36,793 bases of DNA from an uncultured Verrucomicrobiota bacterium (GCA_903916195.1 CAIWVP010000174.1:1-36793); one strand, 5' to 3'. Counted from the first letter of the stretch, positions 15,912-26,212 are shown. Notes: a model not told the origin generated them from the sequence alone. Numbers and translations: made by a program.

Positions 15912-18900
15912 ATGTATCTCAAGAACCTGACCGTCCTCGGTTTCAAATCGTTCGCCGACAAAACGTCGCTGAACTTTCAGCCGGGCGTGACCGCCATCGT
16001 CGGGCCGAACGGTTGCGGCAAGTCCAACGTCTCGGACGCCATCCGCTGGGTCTTGGGCGAGCAATCGGCCAAGGCGCTGCGCGGCGGCGAGATGGCCGAC
16101 GTCATCTTCAACGGCACCGACGGCCGGAAGGCCATGGGCATGGCGGAGGTGAGCCTGACCATGGGCGATGTCGATATCGAGCAGCTCAAGGCGGCGGGGA
16201 TCACCGTCGACTTCAACGAGGTCACCATCACGCGGCGGGTGTTCCGGGACGGCGGTTCGGAGTACTTCCTCAACAAGACCAGCTGTCGGTTGCGGGATAT
16301 CCAGCAGCTCTTCATGGGCACCGGCATGGGCAAATCGAGCTACTCGATCATGGCCCAGGGCAACATCACCCAGATCCTGTCCAGCCGACCCGAGGACCGC
16401 CGGTTGGTGTTCGAGGAGGCCGCCGGCATCACCAAGTTCAAAGGGCAGAAAAAGGAGGCGCTGCGGAAGCTGGAGAGCACCGAGCAGAACCTGCTCCGGG
16501 TGCAGGACCTCATCAAAGAGGTGAAACGCCAGATCGGCTCGCTCCAGCGCCAGGCCGGCAAGGCGCGCCGCTACAAGGCGATCGCCGCCGATCTCCAGCA
16601 CCTGGAGACCCAGCTGGCGCGGCACCAGTTCGATATCCTGCAGGGAGAGATCACGGACCGCCAGTCGCAGGCCGAGCGGACCGTGAAGGAGATGGAGATC
16701 TGCCAAGAAAGCGTCATCCGGGTCGAGGACGAGATCCTGCAACTGCGGGCACGGTTGAGCGAGCTGGACCAGGAGATCTCGCTGGACCAGCAGCACGGGC
16801 TGGAGCTCAAGGCGGAATCCGACCGCCACGCGAGCCGGATCGAGTTCAACGGCCAACGTCTCCAGGAGCTGGAGCGCCAGAACGAGCAGGCGCTGCACGA
16901 CATCACCCAATCCGAGGAACGCCGCTCCATCGCCGAGCACGAGCTCGTCGCCGTCTCCGAACGCCTCGAGGTCTCGCAGGCATCGCTCGCGCAGCTGCGG
17001 GTCGCGCTGGAGGAGAAGCGCACCGCGCTCGGCGCCGTCGAGCGCGAGGTGTCGATGAAACAGGAGGCGCTCCGCATGGCGCAATCGGCCGCCTTCGCAT
17101 CGACGCAGGGTCTCGGTCGCGCCCGGAACGAGCTCAACCAGCTCGACCTGCAGAAACAGGGGAACATCGTCCGGCTGGAGAAGCTGAACGCCGAGCAGGT
17201 CGGTCTCGCCGAGGAACGCGAGCGGCTGGAGGTCCGGCTCGCCGAGTTCTCGCTCGCGGTCGAGACGGAGAAGCTCCAGGTCCAGACCTCGCGCGGCACG
17301 CTCGAAGAGCGCCAGCTCCGCCTCCGCTCGATCCAGGGCGAGATCAACGCCGCGCAGCAGGCGCTCGATTCGGTCGTCCGCCAGCAAGCGGAGAAACGCA
17401 GCCGCCTCAACGTGCTCGAGCAGCTCGACACCCAGCACGAAGGCTTCGGCGCCGGCGCGCTCGCCGCGCTCAAGCAGAGCCAGGACGTCCTCGGGTCGCT
17501 CGCGGACAAGCTGCGCGTCCCGGGCGAGCACGTGACCGCCGTGGAAGCGGCCCTCGGCCACCACCTCCAGCTCGTGCTCACCCAGCAGCCGGAATCCGCC
17601 ACGCAGATCTTGTCGGACCTCAGCACCCACAAGAAGGGCCGCGCCAGCATCGCCGCGCTCGGGCTGCGCGCGCCTTCCGGCGAGCCGACCCCCGGGGCCG
17701 CCGCGCCGGCGTCGCCTCATGGGCCGACCGCGCTCAGCGTGATCGAGTGCGATCCGTCCGTGCGCCCGCTGATCGAGGCCTTGCTGGGCGGGACGGTCAT
17801 CGTGCCCGACCTCGCCGCCGCGACCGCGGCCTTCCGCGAGACCGGCGGGCAGTCGGATTTCGTGACCCAGGGCGGCGACCTGCTCACGCGCAACGGGATC
17901 TTCACCGGCGGTTCCGCCAGCCAATCCGGCAAGGCGCCGGCGAGCATCCTCGGCCGGAAGAACCAGATCGCCGAGCTCCAGGGCGAGATCGCCAAGCTCA
18001 ACGAACAGGTCAACGAGGCGAGCCGTGCCAAAGCCGCGCTGAACGCCGAGCAGACCGAGCTCCAGGCGAGCCTCGAGCAGGCCCGCACCGAGCTGCGCCA
18101 GCAGGAGGTCGCGATCGCCACGCGCCAAGGCGAGTTCAACGCCCTCCAGAACTCGCGGCGTTCCCTCGGCGCCAAGTTCGACACCGTCGTCCACGATCTG
18201 CGCGAACTCACGGCCCACGAGCAAGCGGGCCTCGCCAAGCGCGACCAACTGGTCGCGCAGGTCGTCGACCTCGAAGGCCGCGAACAGGCGGCCACCGAAC
18301 AGGTCTCGGAGCTCATCGGCGACATGGAAGAGAAGCGCCAGCTCCGCGATGCCGCGAACCAGACCTTGAACGACGCGAAGGTCGCGCTCGCCACCGAGGA
18401 GCAGCTCTGCGCCAGCCACGCGCGGCAGAAGACGCCGCTCGAGCAGCGCATCCGCGAGCTCACGACGCTCGTCCAGCGCCTCCAGGGCGAGCTGGGCGCG
18501 TTCGCCGGGCGCAAGGCGCAGTTCGACCAGGACATCGCCGAGTCGCGCCGCCAGATCGAACGGCTCCAAGGCGAACGGCAGACCGTGGCCGAGCAGATCG
18601 CGGGGCGTGTCGGGCAGAAAGCCGCGCAAGAGGCCGAGGTCGGCGCCCGCGACGAGCAGCTCCGCCAGCAGCGCGCCCGCCTCTCCGGCCACCAGACACG
18701 CCGCGGACAGCTCGAGGTCGAGCTCGCGCAGAAGACGATGGCCGTGGAGAACCTCCGCGAACGCATCCAGACCAAGTACCAGCTGGGCATCGACGACATC
18801 CGCGGCGAAGGCCTGCGGATCACCCTCGCCGAAGAGGGCCAGACCAAGGTGGAGACCCTCTCGCTCGACGAGCTGCAGGCCGCCGGGCTCACCACCGATT

Positions 18901-19643
18901 GGGACGCCGTCGGGCAACAGGTCGCCGTGCTCCAGAAGAAGGTGGACGAGATCGGGCCGGTCAACCTCGTCGCGATCGAGGAGTACGAGGAGACCGAGCA
19001 GCGCTACAACTTCCTCGACACCCAGCACAACGACCTCGTGCAGGCCAAGCAGCAGCTCGTCGAGGTGATCACCAAGATCAACGACGAGACCAAGACGATG
19101 TTCGTCGAGACCTTCGAGAAGATCCGCGACAACTTCCGGGTGATGTTCACCGAGATGTTCGGCGGCGGCAAAGCCGACCTCGAGCTGGTCGAGGGCGACG
19201 ACGTGCTGGAGGCGGGCATCAACATCATGGCCCGCCCGCCGGGCAAGCAGCTCCAGTCCATCACGCTGCTCTCGGGCGGCGAGCAGACGATGACGGCCGT
19301 GGCGCTGCTCTTCTCGATCTACCAGGTGAAGCCGTCGCCGTTCTGCGTGCTCGACGAGCTGGACGCACCGCTCGACGAGTCGAACATCAACCGCTTCATC
19401 AAGGTGCTCCAGCGGTTCATCGAGCAGAGCCAGTTCGTCATCATCACCCACAACAAGCGGACGATCGCGATGGCCGGCGTGCTCTACGGCGTGACGATGC
19501 AGGAGCAGGGCGTCAGCCGCATCGTGAGCGTGAAGTTCAACAAACAGGAAGGCGCCCCCGAGCGGAACACCGAGGTGGCGAGCATCGCGGATTCCGTGCG
19601 CGGCACCCAACCGCTGGAGCCGGACGTCGTGATGGCGAAGTGA
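15912..19643 (+). CDS. smc: Chromosome condensation ATPase Smc
   Basis: A full-length 1243-residue SMC. The N-terminal head starts [18 protein letters not shown] and has Walker [10 protein letters not shown] (31-39). A long coiled coil runs from about 180 to 510, then the hinge (about 510-680, starting [14 protein letters not shown]), then the return coil. The C-terminal head has the ABC signature LLSGGEQ (about 1118) and Walker [16 protein letters not shown] (about 1143). Smc with ScpA/ScpB compacts and segregates the chromosome; neither partner gene is nearby. I chose the ATG at 15912 because the family begins exactly there; the frame extends 11 codons upstream without conservation. Confidence 0.97.
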   Translation: MYLKNLTVLGFKSFADKTSLNFQPGVTAIVGPNGCGKSNVSDAIRWVLGEQSAKALRGGEMADVIFNGTDGRKAMGMAEVSLTMGDVDIEQLKAAGITVDFNEVTITRRVFRDGGSEYFLNKTSCRLRDIQQLFMGTGMGKSSYSIMAQGNITQILSSRPEDRRLVFEEAAGITKFKGQKKEALRKLESTEQNLLRVQDLIKEVKRQIGSLQRQAGKARRYKAIAADLQHLETQLARHQFDILQGEITDRQSQAERTVKEMEICQESVIRVEDEILQLRARLSELDQEISLDQQHGLELKAESDRHASRIEFNGQRLQELERQNEQALHDITQSEERRSIAEHELVAVSERLEVSQASLAQLRVALEEKRTALGAVEREVSMKQEALRMAQSAAFASTQGLGRARNELNQLDLQKQGNIVRLEKLNAEQVGLAEERERLEVRLAEFSLAVETEKLQVQTSRGTLEERQLRLRSIQGEINAAQQALDSVVRQQAEKRSRLNVLEQLDTQHEGFGAGALAALKQSQDVLGSLADKLRVPGEHVTAVEAALGHHLQLVLTQQPESATQILSDLSTHKKGRASIAALGLRAPSGEPTPGAAAPASPHGPTALSVIECDPSVRPLIEALLGGTVIVPDLAAATAAFRETGGQSDFVTQGGDLLTRNGIFTGGSASQSGKAPASILGRKNQIAELQGEIAKLNEQVNEASRAKAALNAEQTELQASLEQARTELRQQEVAIATRQGEFNALQNSRRSLGAKFDTVVHDLRELTAHEQAGLAKRDQLVAQVVDLEGREQAATEQVSELIGDMEEKRQLRDAANQTLNDAKVALATEEQLCASHARQKTPLEQRIRELTTLVQRLQGELGAFAGRKAQFDQDIAESRRQIERLQGERQTVAEQIAGRVGQKAAQEAEVGARDEQLRQQRARLSGHQTRRGQLEVELAQKTMAVENLRERIQTKYQLGIDDIRGEGLRITLAEEGQTKVETLSLDELQAAGLTTDWDAVGQQVAVLQKKVDEIGPVNLVAIEEYEETEQRYNFLDTQHNDLVQAKQQLVEVITKINDETKTMFVETFEKIRDNFRVMFTEMFGGGKADLELVEGDDVLEAGINIMARPPGKQLQSITLLSGGEQTMTAVALLFSIYQVKPSPFCVLDELDAPLDESNINRFIKVLQRFIEQSQFVIITHNKRTIAMAGVLYGVTMQEQGVSRIVSVKFNKQEGAPERNTEVASIADSVRGTQPLEPDVVMAK

Positions 19644-19675
19644 GCGGCGGTCCGGGCCCGGCCCGGCCGTCAGGA

Positions 19676-19705
19676 GCGCGGCATCCCGGCCGGCGGGATC
19701 CGCGC
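19676..19705. terminator. Strong GC hairpin between smc and the LuxR-type gene
   Basis: GCGCGG and ATCCCG pair with CGGGAT and CCGCGC around a GCCGG loop, giving a 12-bp stem with a single bulged C. It lies between convergent genes. There is no T-tract, so it is either a factor-dependent or an intrinsically weak terminator. Confidence 0.5.
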
Positions 19706-19729
19706 GCCCCTGCTGCTTCCATCGTCACG

Positions 19730-20773
19730 TCACTTCTGCAGGTACTTCATCACCGCCTCGGTGCGGGTGTGCGCGCCGAGCTTCTCGAAGATGTGCTTGA
19801 GGTGCGTGTGCACCGTCAGCGGGCTCATGCCCAGTTGCTGAGCGATCTCCTTGTCGGGCATGCCGCGGGAAAGGCAGTGCAGGATCTGCTGCTCCCGGCC
19901 GGTGAAGCGGATGCCATCGGCCGAAGCGTCGCGCGTCTCGCCGCTGAGCAGCTTGAGGAAATACCCGCGCAGATGTTTGTCCAGCGCGCCGGCGGTCGGC
20001 GACTTCGCGCCCCAGGCGCCGTCCATCGGGTCGAGCAGCGACTCGGGCGGACGCCGCCGGAGATAATAGCCCTCGTTCACGCCGCCGACCGATTTGAAGA
20101 TGTCGTCGCTCTCGGCGAACACCCCCAGGCTGAAGGCATGGGCCTGCGGAGCGATGTGGCGGATCCGGCGGAGGAACTCCTCGCTCGCGGCGTCGGGCAG
20201 GAAGCGGTTGAACAGCACCACATCGGCCGCGGCCAACCGGGGATCGGCGCAGGCGCCTGACGCGTGCGGCGCGCATCCTCCGAGGACGTTGCCGGGCTGT
20301 CGTCCCACCCAGCGCGCCAGCGAGCGACGGATCCCGTCGTCCGGTTCGACCAGGTAGACGCGACGAGCCTCGGTGCGTTTCGGCGGGGCCGTCTCGGTCG
20401 TGACGCCGGTGAAGAACGTCGCGTAGGTGCAGGCCACCGGGCGATCGAGCCAGAACACCGCCGCCGCGAACTCGCGCGGATGCTTCGCGCAGAACCCGAC
20501 CCATCCGGTCTGCTCCAGTTCCGCCGCGAGCGCGGCCGCGAGCGCGGCGGCAGCGTTCTCGTTCCGGGTCCCGAGCGGGAAATAGGCCCCGTGGTTCCCG
20601 TGTTCCAGCCGCACCGAGAACCCCGGCTCCACCAACCCTGCCGCGGCCTCGGAGTACTTTCTCGTCGTGAGCCGGTCGCGCCAGACCGCGGCGTCGGCGG
20701 CCGCGGACGGCAGCCGGGCGCTGCCCCGCATGGGGGATGGTCCGGCGGACGGGACGGCGGCCATTCTTTTCAT
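19730..20773 (-). CDS. LuxR-family regulator with degenerate receiver domain
   Basis: A 347-residue protein. The C-terminus (about 288-345) is a LuxR/NarL helix-turn-helix with FTGREQQILHCLSRGM, DKEIAQQLGMSPLTVHTHLK and HIFEKLGAHTRTEAV. Residues about 138-250 look like a response-regulator receiver: VYLVEPDDGIRRSL, ADVVLFNRFLPD and ESDDIFKSVGGVNEGYYLRR. The expected phosphoacceptor aspartate is N189, and the conserved lysine near the end is R, so normal phosphorylation is unlikely. The N-terminus (GFSVRLEHGNHGAYFPLGT) resembles the arm region of verrucomicrobial tyrosine integrases, from memory. It is divergent from the pseudopilin-lipoprotein-giant protein operon and may control it. Confidence 0.8.
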   Translation of the reverse strand: MKRMAAVPSAGPSPMRGSARLPSAAADAAVWRDRLTTRKYSEAAAGLVEPGFSVRLEHGNHGAYFPLGTRNENAAAALAAALAAELEQTGWVGFCAKHPREFAAAVFWLDRPVACTYATFFTGVTTETAPPKRTEARRVYLVEPDDGIRRSLARWVGRQPGNVLGGCAPHASGACADPRLAAADVVLFNRFLPDAASEEFLRRIRHIAPQAHAFSLGVFAESDDIFKSVGGVNEGYYLRRRPPESLLDPMDGAWGAKSPTAGALDKHLRGYFLKLLSGETRDASADGIRFTGREQQILHCLSRGMPDKEIAQQLGMSPLTVHTHLKHIFEKLGAHTRTEAVMKYLQK

Positions 20774-20901
20774 CGTGTGAGAAACGGTTTCCGTGACGGT
20801 CGCGTGACGCGCGACGTCTGAATGTAACTGGCCGAAGGTCCGATGTCAGCCTACATGATCGAAAGAGCCGGTCGACCGCCGGCACACAGTCGCCTTTCCC
20901 A
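20774..20901. promoter_or_regulatory. Divergent promoter region, regulator / pseudopilin operon
   Basis: A 128-base gap between divergent starts must hold promoters for both the LuxR-type gene and the pseudopilin operon. No confident boxes or operator palindromes were found by eye. Confidence 0.4.
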
Positions 20902-21720
20902 ATGACCAAACATCGAAACGCCGGATTCACGTTGATAGAACTGCTGGTGGTGATCGCCATCATCGCCATCCTCGCAGGCATGTTGTTGCCCGCCTTGTCC
21001 CGCGCGAAGGGCGAAGGCCAGAAGGCCGTGTGCATGTCGAATCTCAAGCAGATCCATCTGGGTGCGACATTGTATTCGGATGACAACAACGGCCGGATCT
21101 TCTTCACCGGCACCGTCTCAGCGCCGTCCCTCCCGAACGATGGGCAGTGGACCAAGGACCCCACCTCGACCGAACTGCTCGACCCGAACAACGGCCGCGC
21201 CTACTGGGGCGTGGGCTATGCGAAGTATTTCGGCGGCGTCGCCGGCAAGAAGGTGTTCCGCGACCCGGCGGCCAAAAAGGTCGACGAGTGGTGGGATGAT
21301 TCATCGCGCCCGCACTGGCCCCACGAGTTCTGGCTCAACGCCTCCTACGGCATGTCCTCCTATCTCGTGTCCGCGTCCAATTTCGAGAACCAGCCCGAAC
21401 CGGCCCACACGAAGATCACGGATTTCCGCAACCCGACGACCACCATCTTCTGCCAAGATGCCGCGGAACAGCGGATGGACGGCGGCGACGACAGCCTGTC
21501 GGCGTTCTCAACCAATCCAAAGGCGGAGATCCTGACCCAATGGAAGGGGCTCTCGTCCCTCTACGGCGGCTACCGGTTCGAATGGGAATGGTTCCGCCAC
21601 AACCGCAAGAACGCAACGCTCTGGGTCGGCGGCCATGTGTCGATGATCCGCTACCGGGGTCTCAACAAGAGCATCGACCACCGGTTGTACACCGGCGTCG
21701 AACCCAAGGAGCTCCCATGA
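20902..21720 (+). CDS. Type II secretion / type IV pilin-like pseudopilin
   Basis: A 272-residue protein with a class III prepilin signal: short basic leader MTKHRNAG, then FTLIELLVVIAIIAILAG with the conserved glutamate at +5 after cleavage. ALSRAKGEGQKAVCMSNLKQ follows, the standard verrucomicrobial continuation. The rest is a globular beta-rich domain of the DUF1559-like type with several Trp-rich segments. Such paralogues are numerous in the phylum and probably act in secretion or on the cell surface; the specific role is unknown. The stop overlaps the start of the following lipoprotein gene (ATGA), so the pair is co-translated. Confidence 0.88.
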   Translation: MTKHRNAGFTLIELLVVIAIIAILAGMLLPALSRAKGEGQKAVCMSNLKQIHLGATLYSDDNNGRIFFTGTVSAPSLPNDGQWTKDPTSTELLDPNNGRAYWGVGYAKYFGGVAGKKVFRDPAAKKVDEWWDDSSRPHWPHEFWLNASYGMSSYLVSASNFENQPEPAHTKITDFRNPTTTIFCQDAAEQRMDGGDDSLSAFSTNPKAEILTQWKGLSSLYGGYRFEWEWFRHNRKNATLWVGGHVSMIRYRGLNKSIDHRLYTGVEPKELP

Positions 21721-22106
21721 TGGACCGGATATCCGGCACCGCGTTGAGGGCCGTCGCGATAGCCGCCCTCCTCGTCGCCGCCTCGTCGCTGGCGGGTTGC
21801 GGCGGCTCTTCCGGGGCACCGAAGACCCCGGAGCAAGCGAGGACCGAGCGGGACAAGGCGTTCGCGAACGCCTCCCCCGATGTGAAAGCGGCCCTCGGCG
21901 AGGCCGAAGCGGCCATGAAAGCGGAGGAGGACGCCAAGGCGTTCATGCAACTCAACGCCTTGAGCGCCCGGCCCGACCTCACCGCCGAACAGCGCGGTGC
22001 CGCCGCCCAATCGATGCTCTCCGTCAGCAAGAAGCTCGATGAGGCCGCGGCCAAAGGCGACCGCGAGGCGGCGGCTCTCCTCGAGAGCTACCGCGCCAGC
22101 AAGTGA
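21717..22106 (+). CDS. Small lipoprotein, unknown function
   Basis: A 129-residue protein with a signal peptide and the lipobox SSLAGC, followed by a GGSSGAPKTP linker. The mature part is almost wholly helical and Ala/Glu/Lys-rich (EAEAAMKAEEDAKAFMQLNA), like a short helical bundle. The start overlaps the pseudopilin stop; a second ATG directly follows, so MM or M is possible. Similar small lipoproteins often follow pseudopilin genes, but I do not recognise a family. It may anchor or chaperone the pseudopilin or the giant protein encoded 91 bases downstream. Confidence 0.75.
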   Translation: MMDRISGTALRAVAIAALLVAASSLAGCGGSSGAPKTPEQARTERDKAFANASPDVKAALGEAEAAMKAEEDAKAFMQLNALSARPDLTAEQRGAAAQSMLSVSKKLDEAAAKGDREAAALLESYRASK

Positions 22107-22197
22107 CCCGTCCCTGACGACGACGATTCCCCCCAAAGAATCGACCATCGACGGTCAAACCCAAGCTCCCATCCGATCCAATTCACCAGTCAAACCA

Positions 22198-25100
22198 ATG
22201 AAACCGAAACATAACCTCCTCCGAAACGCGCTCGTGCTCAGTGCCGGCGCGTTCGGCGCGTGGTCCCTGGCCGCCCAATCGGTCGGCCAATGGGACTTCG
22301 ACGCCGGCAACCTCAACGCGACCAGCGGCTCGCCCCTGACCTTCAAGGACGCGGCGACGCAGGCTAGTAGCCAGTTCGGCACCACCACCGCGCTCGGCCT
22401 GCCGGACATCGGCGGCCAACCGGCGAAGGTCCTGAAGGTCCCGGCCTCGGCAGATCTCGCCGGCGGCCTCGGTCTTCCCGTCGGCCCGAACCCGAGCGGC
22501 GGCGGCACCTTGGTGAGCACGTGGACCTTGGTCCTCGATGTCCTCTACCCGGCGGCCTCGACCGGCAAGCTCCGGTCCATCTTGGACGCCAGCGATTTCA
22601 ACGTCGATTCCGAGGTCTTCGTGACTTCGGCCAACGCCTTCGGCACCAAGACCGCCGGCGGCGGGGCCCTCGCCGCCGACAAGTGGTACCGTGTCGCGTT
22701 CGTCGTGGACGCGGCAGCCAGCCGGGTACGCTCCTATGTCGACGGCGTCGAAGTCAACTCGACCACGGTCGCCGGGCTGGTGGACACGCGGTTCTCGCTC
22801 ATCCCGGGCTCGCTGACGACGCTGTTCGCCGATGACAACGGCGAATCCGCGGAAACCTACGTCAACAGCATCCAGTTCCGCGACGTCGCCCTCTCCAAAG
22901 GTCAGGTCCTCGCTCTCGGCGGTGCCACCGCCGCGGGCATCCCGGTGACGCTCCCGCCCGTGCCCTCCGGCCTCGAGAAGTGGGTCCCCGGCGGGAAATT
23001 CGCCAGCCGCACGACCCCGATCGGCGCGGTCATCAGCACCGGCAGCACCACCATCCAAGATAGCACCATCGCGCTGAAGCTCGATGGCGCCGCCGTCGCC
23101 GGCCCCGCCATCACCCGCTCCGGCGAGCTGATCACCGTCGTCAAGACGCCGGCATCGCCGTTCGTGACCGGCACCGACCACACCGTGGTGCTCACCTACA
23201 CCGATAGCTTGGCCGGTGTCCGGTCCTTCACCAACACGTTCACCGCGGCGCTGTTCTACGAGGATTTCGAAGGCTTGGCTCTCGTCCCTCGCTTGGACGA
23301 GGTCAACGATGCCACCGCCGCGTTCGAACAAGCTTGGACCAACCGCCCGCCCGCCGGCTGGAAGGTGGACAACAGCAAGTTCCTCGCGACCCTCATCGGG
23401 CCGGACAATCCGGACGACGACGGTGACGGCTACGCGGACCTCGACGGCCGCACCGAATGGGCCGGTTGGAGCTTCGCGAACAAAGACTTCTGGGTCGCCG
23501 CCGACAACCAGCGCCGGTCCGAGTTCTCGTTCGCCTCAGGCACCGTCGCCATCGCGGACCCCGACGAGTGGGACGACCAGAACCACATCGAGAGCCTCTT
23601 CAACTCCTTCCTCAAGACGCCCGAGATCCCCTTGGACGGCATCGCGCCCGGAACCGCGTTCCTCACCTTCGCATCCAGTTGGCGCCCCGAGGCCTTCGAT
23701 GACGGATTGCCCAAATTCCCGGTGGACGCTGCCGGCAACCCGATCAACAACCAGACCGCGATCGTCACCGTCAGCTACGACGGCGCCGCGCCGGTCCAGG
23801 TGCTGAAATTCGATTCCAAGGAAGGCAGCCCGACGTTCCATGGTGATTTCCCCAACGAGCAGGTCCTCGTGCAATTGAACAACCCGGCGGGCGCCAAGAA
23901 GATGGTCCTGAGCTTCGAGCTCCGCGACGGCGCCAACGACTGGTGGTGGGCGGTGGACAACGTCGTCATCAACGCCGGTTCCCAGCCTCCGGTGATCGGC
24001 ACCCAGCCGACCGACATCGAGGTGCTGGAAGGCCAGCCCGCGCCGTTCACAGCGGTCGCGTCGGGCGATGGCCTCACCTACCAATGGTTCAAGGGTTCCG
24101 GATCAGCCCGCACCGCCATCGCCGGGGCCACGACGGCCTCGTACTCGATCGCTTCCGCGAAGCTCTCCGACAGCGGGGCCTACTCCGTGGACGTCAAAAA
24201 TAGCGCGGGCACGACGACCAGCAAGGTCGTCCAGCTCTCCGTGCAGGTGAACCTCGCCGGCCGGCTCGTCCTCCTCAGCGAGGACTTCAACGGTCTGGCG
24301 CTCGGCGCGAACGTGGACGAAGCCCTCGCCGGCACCGCGGTCTGGACCAAGACCGCTCCTGCCGGCTGGACCATCGACGACACCGGGGTCCCCGGTGTGG
24401 GCACCGATGAAGACGGCATCACCGAATGGGCCGGCTGGAGCTTTGCTAGCCGCGAATGGTGGGCCAGCACGGCCGGCAACCAGCGCCGCGCCGAGTTCCT
24501 CAAGGGCACCGGTGCCATCGCCGTCGCCGATTCCGACGAATGGGACGACGTCGCGCACGCGGCCGGCAACATGAACACCCTGCTGAAGACCAAGAGCATC
24601 TCGCTCACCGGTGCGAAGGCGGGCTCCGTGGCCATCAAGTTCGATTCGAGCTGGCGCCCCGAGGATCCGCAGCGCGGAACGGTCAGCGTCGCGTTCGACG
24701 GCGGTGCGCCGACCGTCGTCCTCGAGCTGAACTCCAGCCAGAGCAGCCCGAACTACCGGCCGGACTCGGTCAACGAGACCATCTCCATCCCGGTCAACAA
24801 CCCGGCGGGTGCGAAGACGATGACGGTGACCTTCGGGTACCTCGAGACGCGCAACAACTGGTGGTGGGCGATCGACAACCTCGTCGTCGCCGCCTCGCCG
24901 GCCCCGTTGTTCTCCGAGGACTTCGAGTCGATCGTGCTGGGGCCGAACGTGGAGGAGGGCATCACCACCGGCAGCGGCGGAGCGAAGCCGAACGTGTGGA
25001 GCAAGGCCGGTCCTGCGGGCTGGACGCACGACGACACGGGGGTCCCGGGCGTGGGCACCGTGAACGACGCCGTGACCGAATGGGCCGGCTGGAGCTTCGC

Positions 25101-26139
25101 CAACCGTGAATGGTGGGCGAGCACGGCGGGCAACCAGCGCCGCGCCGAGTTCCTCAAGGGCACCGGTGCGGTCGCCATCGCCGATTCCGACGAGTGGGAC
25201 GACATCAAGCCGCACGCGGCGGGCAACATGGCCACCTATCTCGCCACTCCGGCGATCGACATCACCGGCCAGGCCGCGGGCACGGTGTACCTGAAGTTCG
25301 ATTCGAGCTGGCGCCCGGAAGAGCCCCAGAAGGCGACGGTGGTCGCGAGCTACGACGGTGGCGCCCCGGTCGAGGTGCTCCGCTGGGAATCGGCGGCGGG
25401 CAAGCCGTTCTTCCACGACGACAACTCGGTGAACGAGACCGTCAACATCCCCTTGTTCAACCCCGCCGGCGCCAAGTCGGTGAAGCTGACCTTCGGGTAC
25501 TTCGACACGCTCAACAACTGGTGGTGGGCGATCGACAACATCGAGGTGAACGTCGGCCCGGCCGCGGTGGCCCCGCTCGGCGGCACCACCGCCTCGGTGA
25601 CCCCGGCCGGCATCGTCCTCAACTGGACCGGCGGCAACGGGCCGTTCCTCGTGCAGGGCAAACTCGGTGTGACCGATGCGTGGATCGACTTCCAGACCAC
25701 CACCGACCACACCGTGACCATCCCGACGGCCTCGTTCGCCGGGTTCTTCCGCATCGTGGACGGCACGACCAAGACGGTGAAGCTGTTCAAGGCCTCCTTG
25801 AGCGGCGCCAACGAGCGTCCGACGGCGGTGACGACGACGGGCACGGGCACGGGCCTTCTGGCCTTGGATGGTCTGACGGCCACCTACGTGGTCGGCTATC
25901 AGGGCCTGACGGCCGCGCCGGTGGCGTACCATCTGCACGGTCTGGGCGGAGCGGACGCGGCGGTCGGCGTGAAGTTCGCGCTGGTCCCCTCGGGCGCCCT
26001 CGGCACCTCGGGCCTCTTCGTGGGCCAGGCGACAGTCGACCAAGCGACGGCTGACGGCATCGCTGCCGGCCAGACGTACTTCAACGTCCATACCGCTGCC
26101 TTCGGCGGCGGTGAGATCCGCGGTCAAGTGGTTCCTTGA
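22198..26139 (+). CDS. Giant secreted modular protein with LamG-like, Ig-like, triplicated and CHRD domains
   Basis: A 1313-residue exported protein starting MKPKHNLLRNALVLSAGAFG, with signal cleavage near SLAAQS. In order: a LamG-like lectin fold (about 30-240), a linker beta domain (250-350), module A (353-593), an Ig-like domain (597-683), module A again (693-897 and 905-1118), a short C-module (1134-1187) and a C-terminal CHRD domain (1193-1313, ending TYFNVHTAAFGGGEIRGQ). Each module A carries TEWAGWSFA, NQRR-EF, SSWRPE and a terminal WWWA-DN. Modules 2 and 3 are close at DNA level. It is probably a cell-surface adhesin or matrix protein. The ATG at 22198 is the only start giving a signal peptide. 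Confidence 0.85.
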   Translation: MKPKHNLLRNALVLSAGAFGAWSLAAQSVGQWDFDAGNLNATSGSPLTFKDAATQASSQFGTTTALGLPDIGGQPAKVLKVPASADLAGGLGLPVGPNPSGGGTLVSTWTLVLDVLYPAASTGKLRSILDASDFNVDSEVFVTSANAFGTKTAGGGALAADKWYRVAFVVDAAASRVRSYVDGVEVNSTTVAGLVDTRFSLIPGSLTTLFADDNGESAETYVNSIQFRDVALSKGQVLALGGATAAGIPVTLPPVPSGLEKWVPGGKFASRTTPIGAVISTGSTTIQDSTIALKLDGAAVAGPAITRSGELITVVKTPASPFVTGTDHTVVLTYTDSLAGVRSFTNTFTAALFYEDFEGLALVPRLDEVNDATAAFEQAWTNRPPAGWKVDNSKFLATLIGPDNPDDDGDGYADLDGRTEWAGWSFANKDFWVAADNQRRSEFSFASGTVAIADPDEWDDQNHIESLFNSFLKTPEIPLDGIAPGTAFLTFASSWRPEAFDDGLPKFPVDAAGNPINNQTAIVTVSYDGAAPVQVLKFDSKEGSPTFHGDFPNEQVLVQLNNPAGAKKMVLSFELRDGANDWWWAVDNVVINAGSQPPVIGTQPTDIEVLEGQPAPFTAVASGDGLTYQWFKGSGSARTAIAGATTASYSIASAKLSDSGAYSVDVKNSAGTTTSKVVQLSVQVNLAGRLVLLSEDFNGLALGANVDEALAGTAVWTKTAPAGWTIDDTGVPGVGTDEDGITEWAGWSFASREWWASTAGNQRRAEFLKGTGAIAVADSDEWDDVAHAAGNMNTLLKTKSISLTGAKAGSVAIKFDSSWRPEDPQRGTVSVAFDGGAPTVVLELNSSQSSPNYRPDSVNETISIPVNNPAGAKTMTVTFGYLETRNNWWWAIDNLVVAASPAPLFSEDFESIVLGPNVEEGITTGSGGAKPNVWSKAGPAGWTHDDTGVPGVGTVNDAVTEWAGWSFANREWWASTAGNQRRAEFLKGTGAVAIADSDEWDDIKPHAAGNMATYLATPAIDITGQAAGTVYLKFDSSWRPEEPQKATVVASYDGGAPVEVLRWESAAGKPFFHDDNSVNETVNIPLFNPAGAKSVKLTFGYFDTLNNWWWAIDNIEVNVGPAAVAPLGGTTASVTPAGIVLNWTGGNGPFLVQGKLGVTDAWIDFQTTTDHTVTIPTASFAGFFRIVDGTTKTVKLFKASLSGANERPTAVTTTGTGTGLLALDGLTATYVVGYQGLTAAPVAYHLHGLGGADAAVGVKFALVPSGALGTSGLFVGQATVDQATADGIAAGQTYFNVHTAAFGGGEIRGQVVP
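23254..25551 (+). repeat. Triplicated protein module in giant gene 1
   Basis: Three copies of an approximately 205-240-codon unit lie at 23254-23976, 24274-24888 and 24910-25551, with an Ig-like domain between the first two. Copies 2 and 3 share long runs of identical codons around TEWAGWSF and NQRRAEFLKGTG, so they arose by recent duplication. Copy 1 is more diverged and longer. Confidence 0.85.
25597..25758 (+). repeat. C-module DNA duplicate, copy 1
   Basis: About 160 bp encoding VTPAGIVLNWTGGNGPFLVQ and onward to FFRIV. It matches 30440-30601 with about a dozen differences by my count. It belongs to the shared 3' cassette of the two giant genes. Confidence 0.85.
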
Positions 26140-26147
26140 CCTGGACC

Positions 26148-26178
26148 GGGTGCGCCGGTCATCAATACCGGCGTACCC
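26148..26178 (+). ncRNA. Conserved 3'-UTR hairpin, copy 1
   Basis: GGGTGCGCCGGT pairs with ACCGGCGTACCC across a 7-base loop, just after the stop of giant gene 1. There is one wobble pair. It is not followed by a T-tract, so it could protect the mRNA 3' end or bind a factor. It is reported as an RNA structure only; no family is recognised. Confidence 0.5.
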
Positions 26179-26212
26179 CACAATTTTCCGCTGCTGAGTG
26201 GCAGTGGTCACG

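Noticed and set aside
14478..19610. A stop-free minus-strand frame of about 1700 codons opposite smc
   Set aside because: It is antisense to smc; its Leu/Glu/Arg/Asp-rich translation is a by-product of GC-rich codon use. Only its last 360 codons (BamD-like, from 15560) are real.
24103..26211. A 702-codon minus-strand frame opposite giant gene 1
   Set aside because: Same reason; the plus-strand gene has clear domains and a signal peptide.
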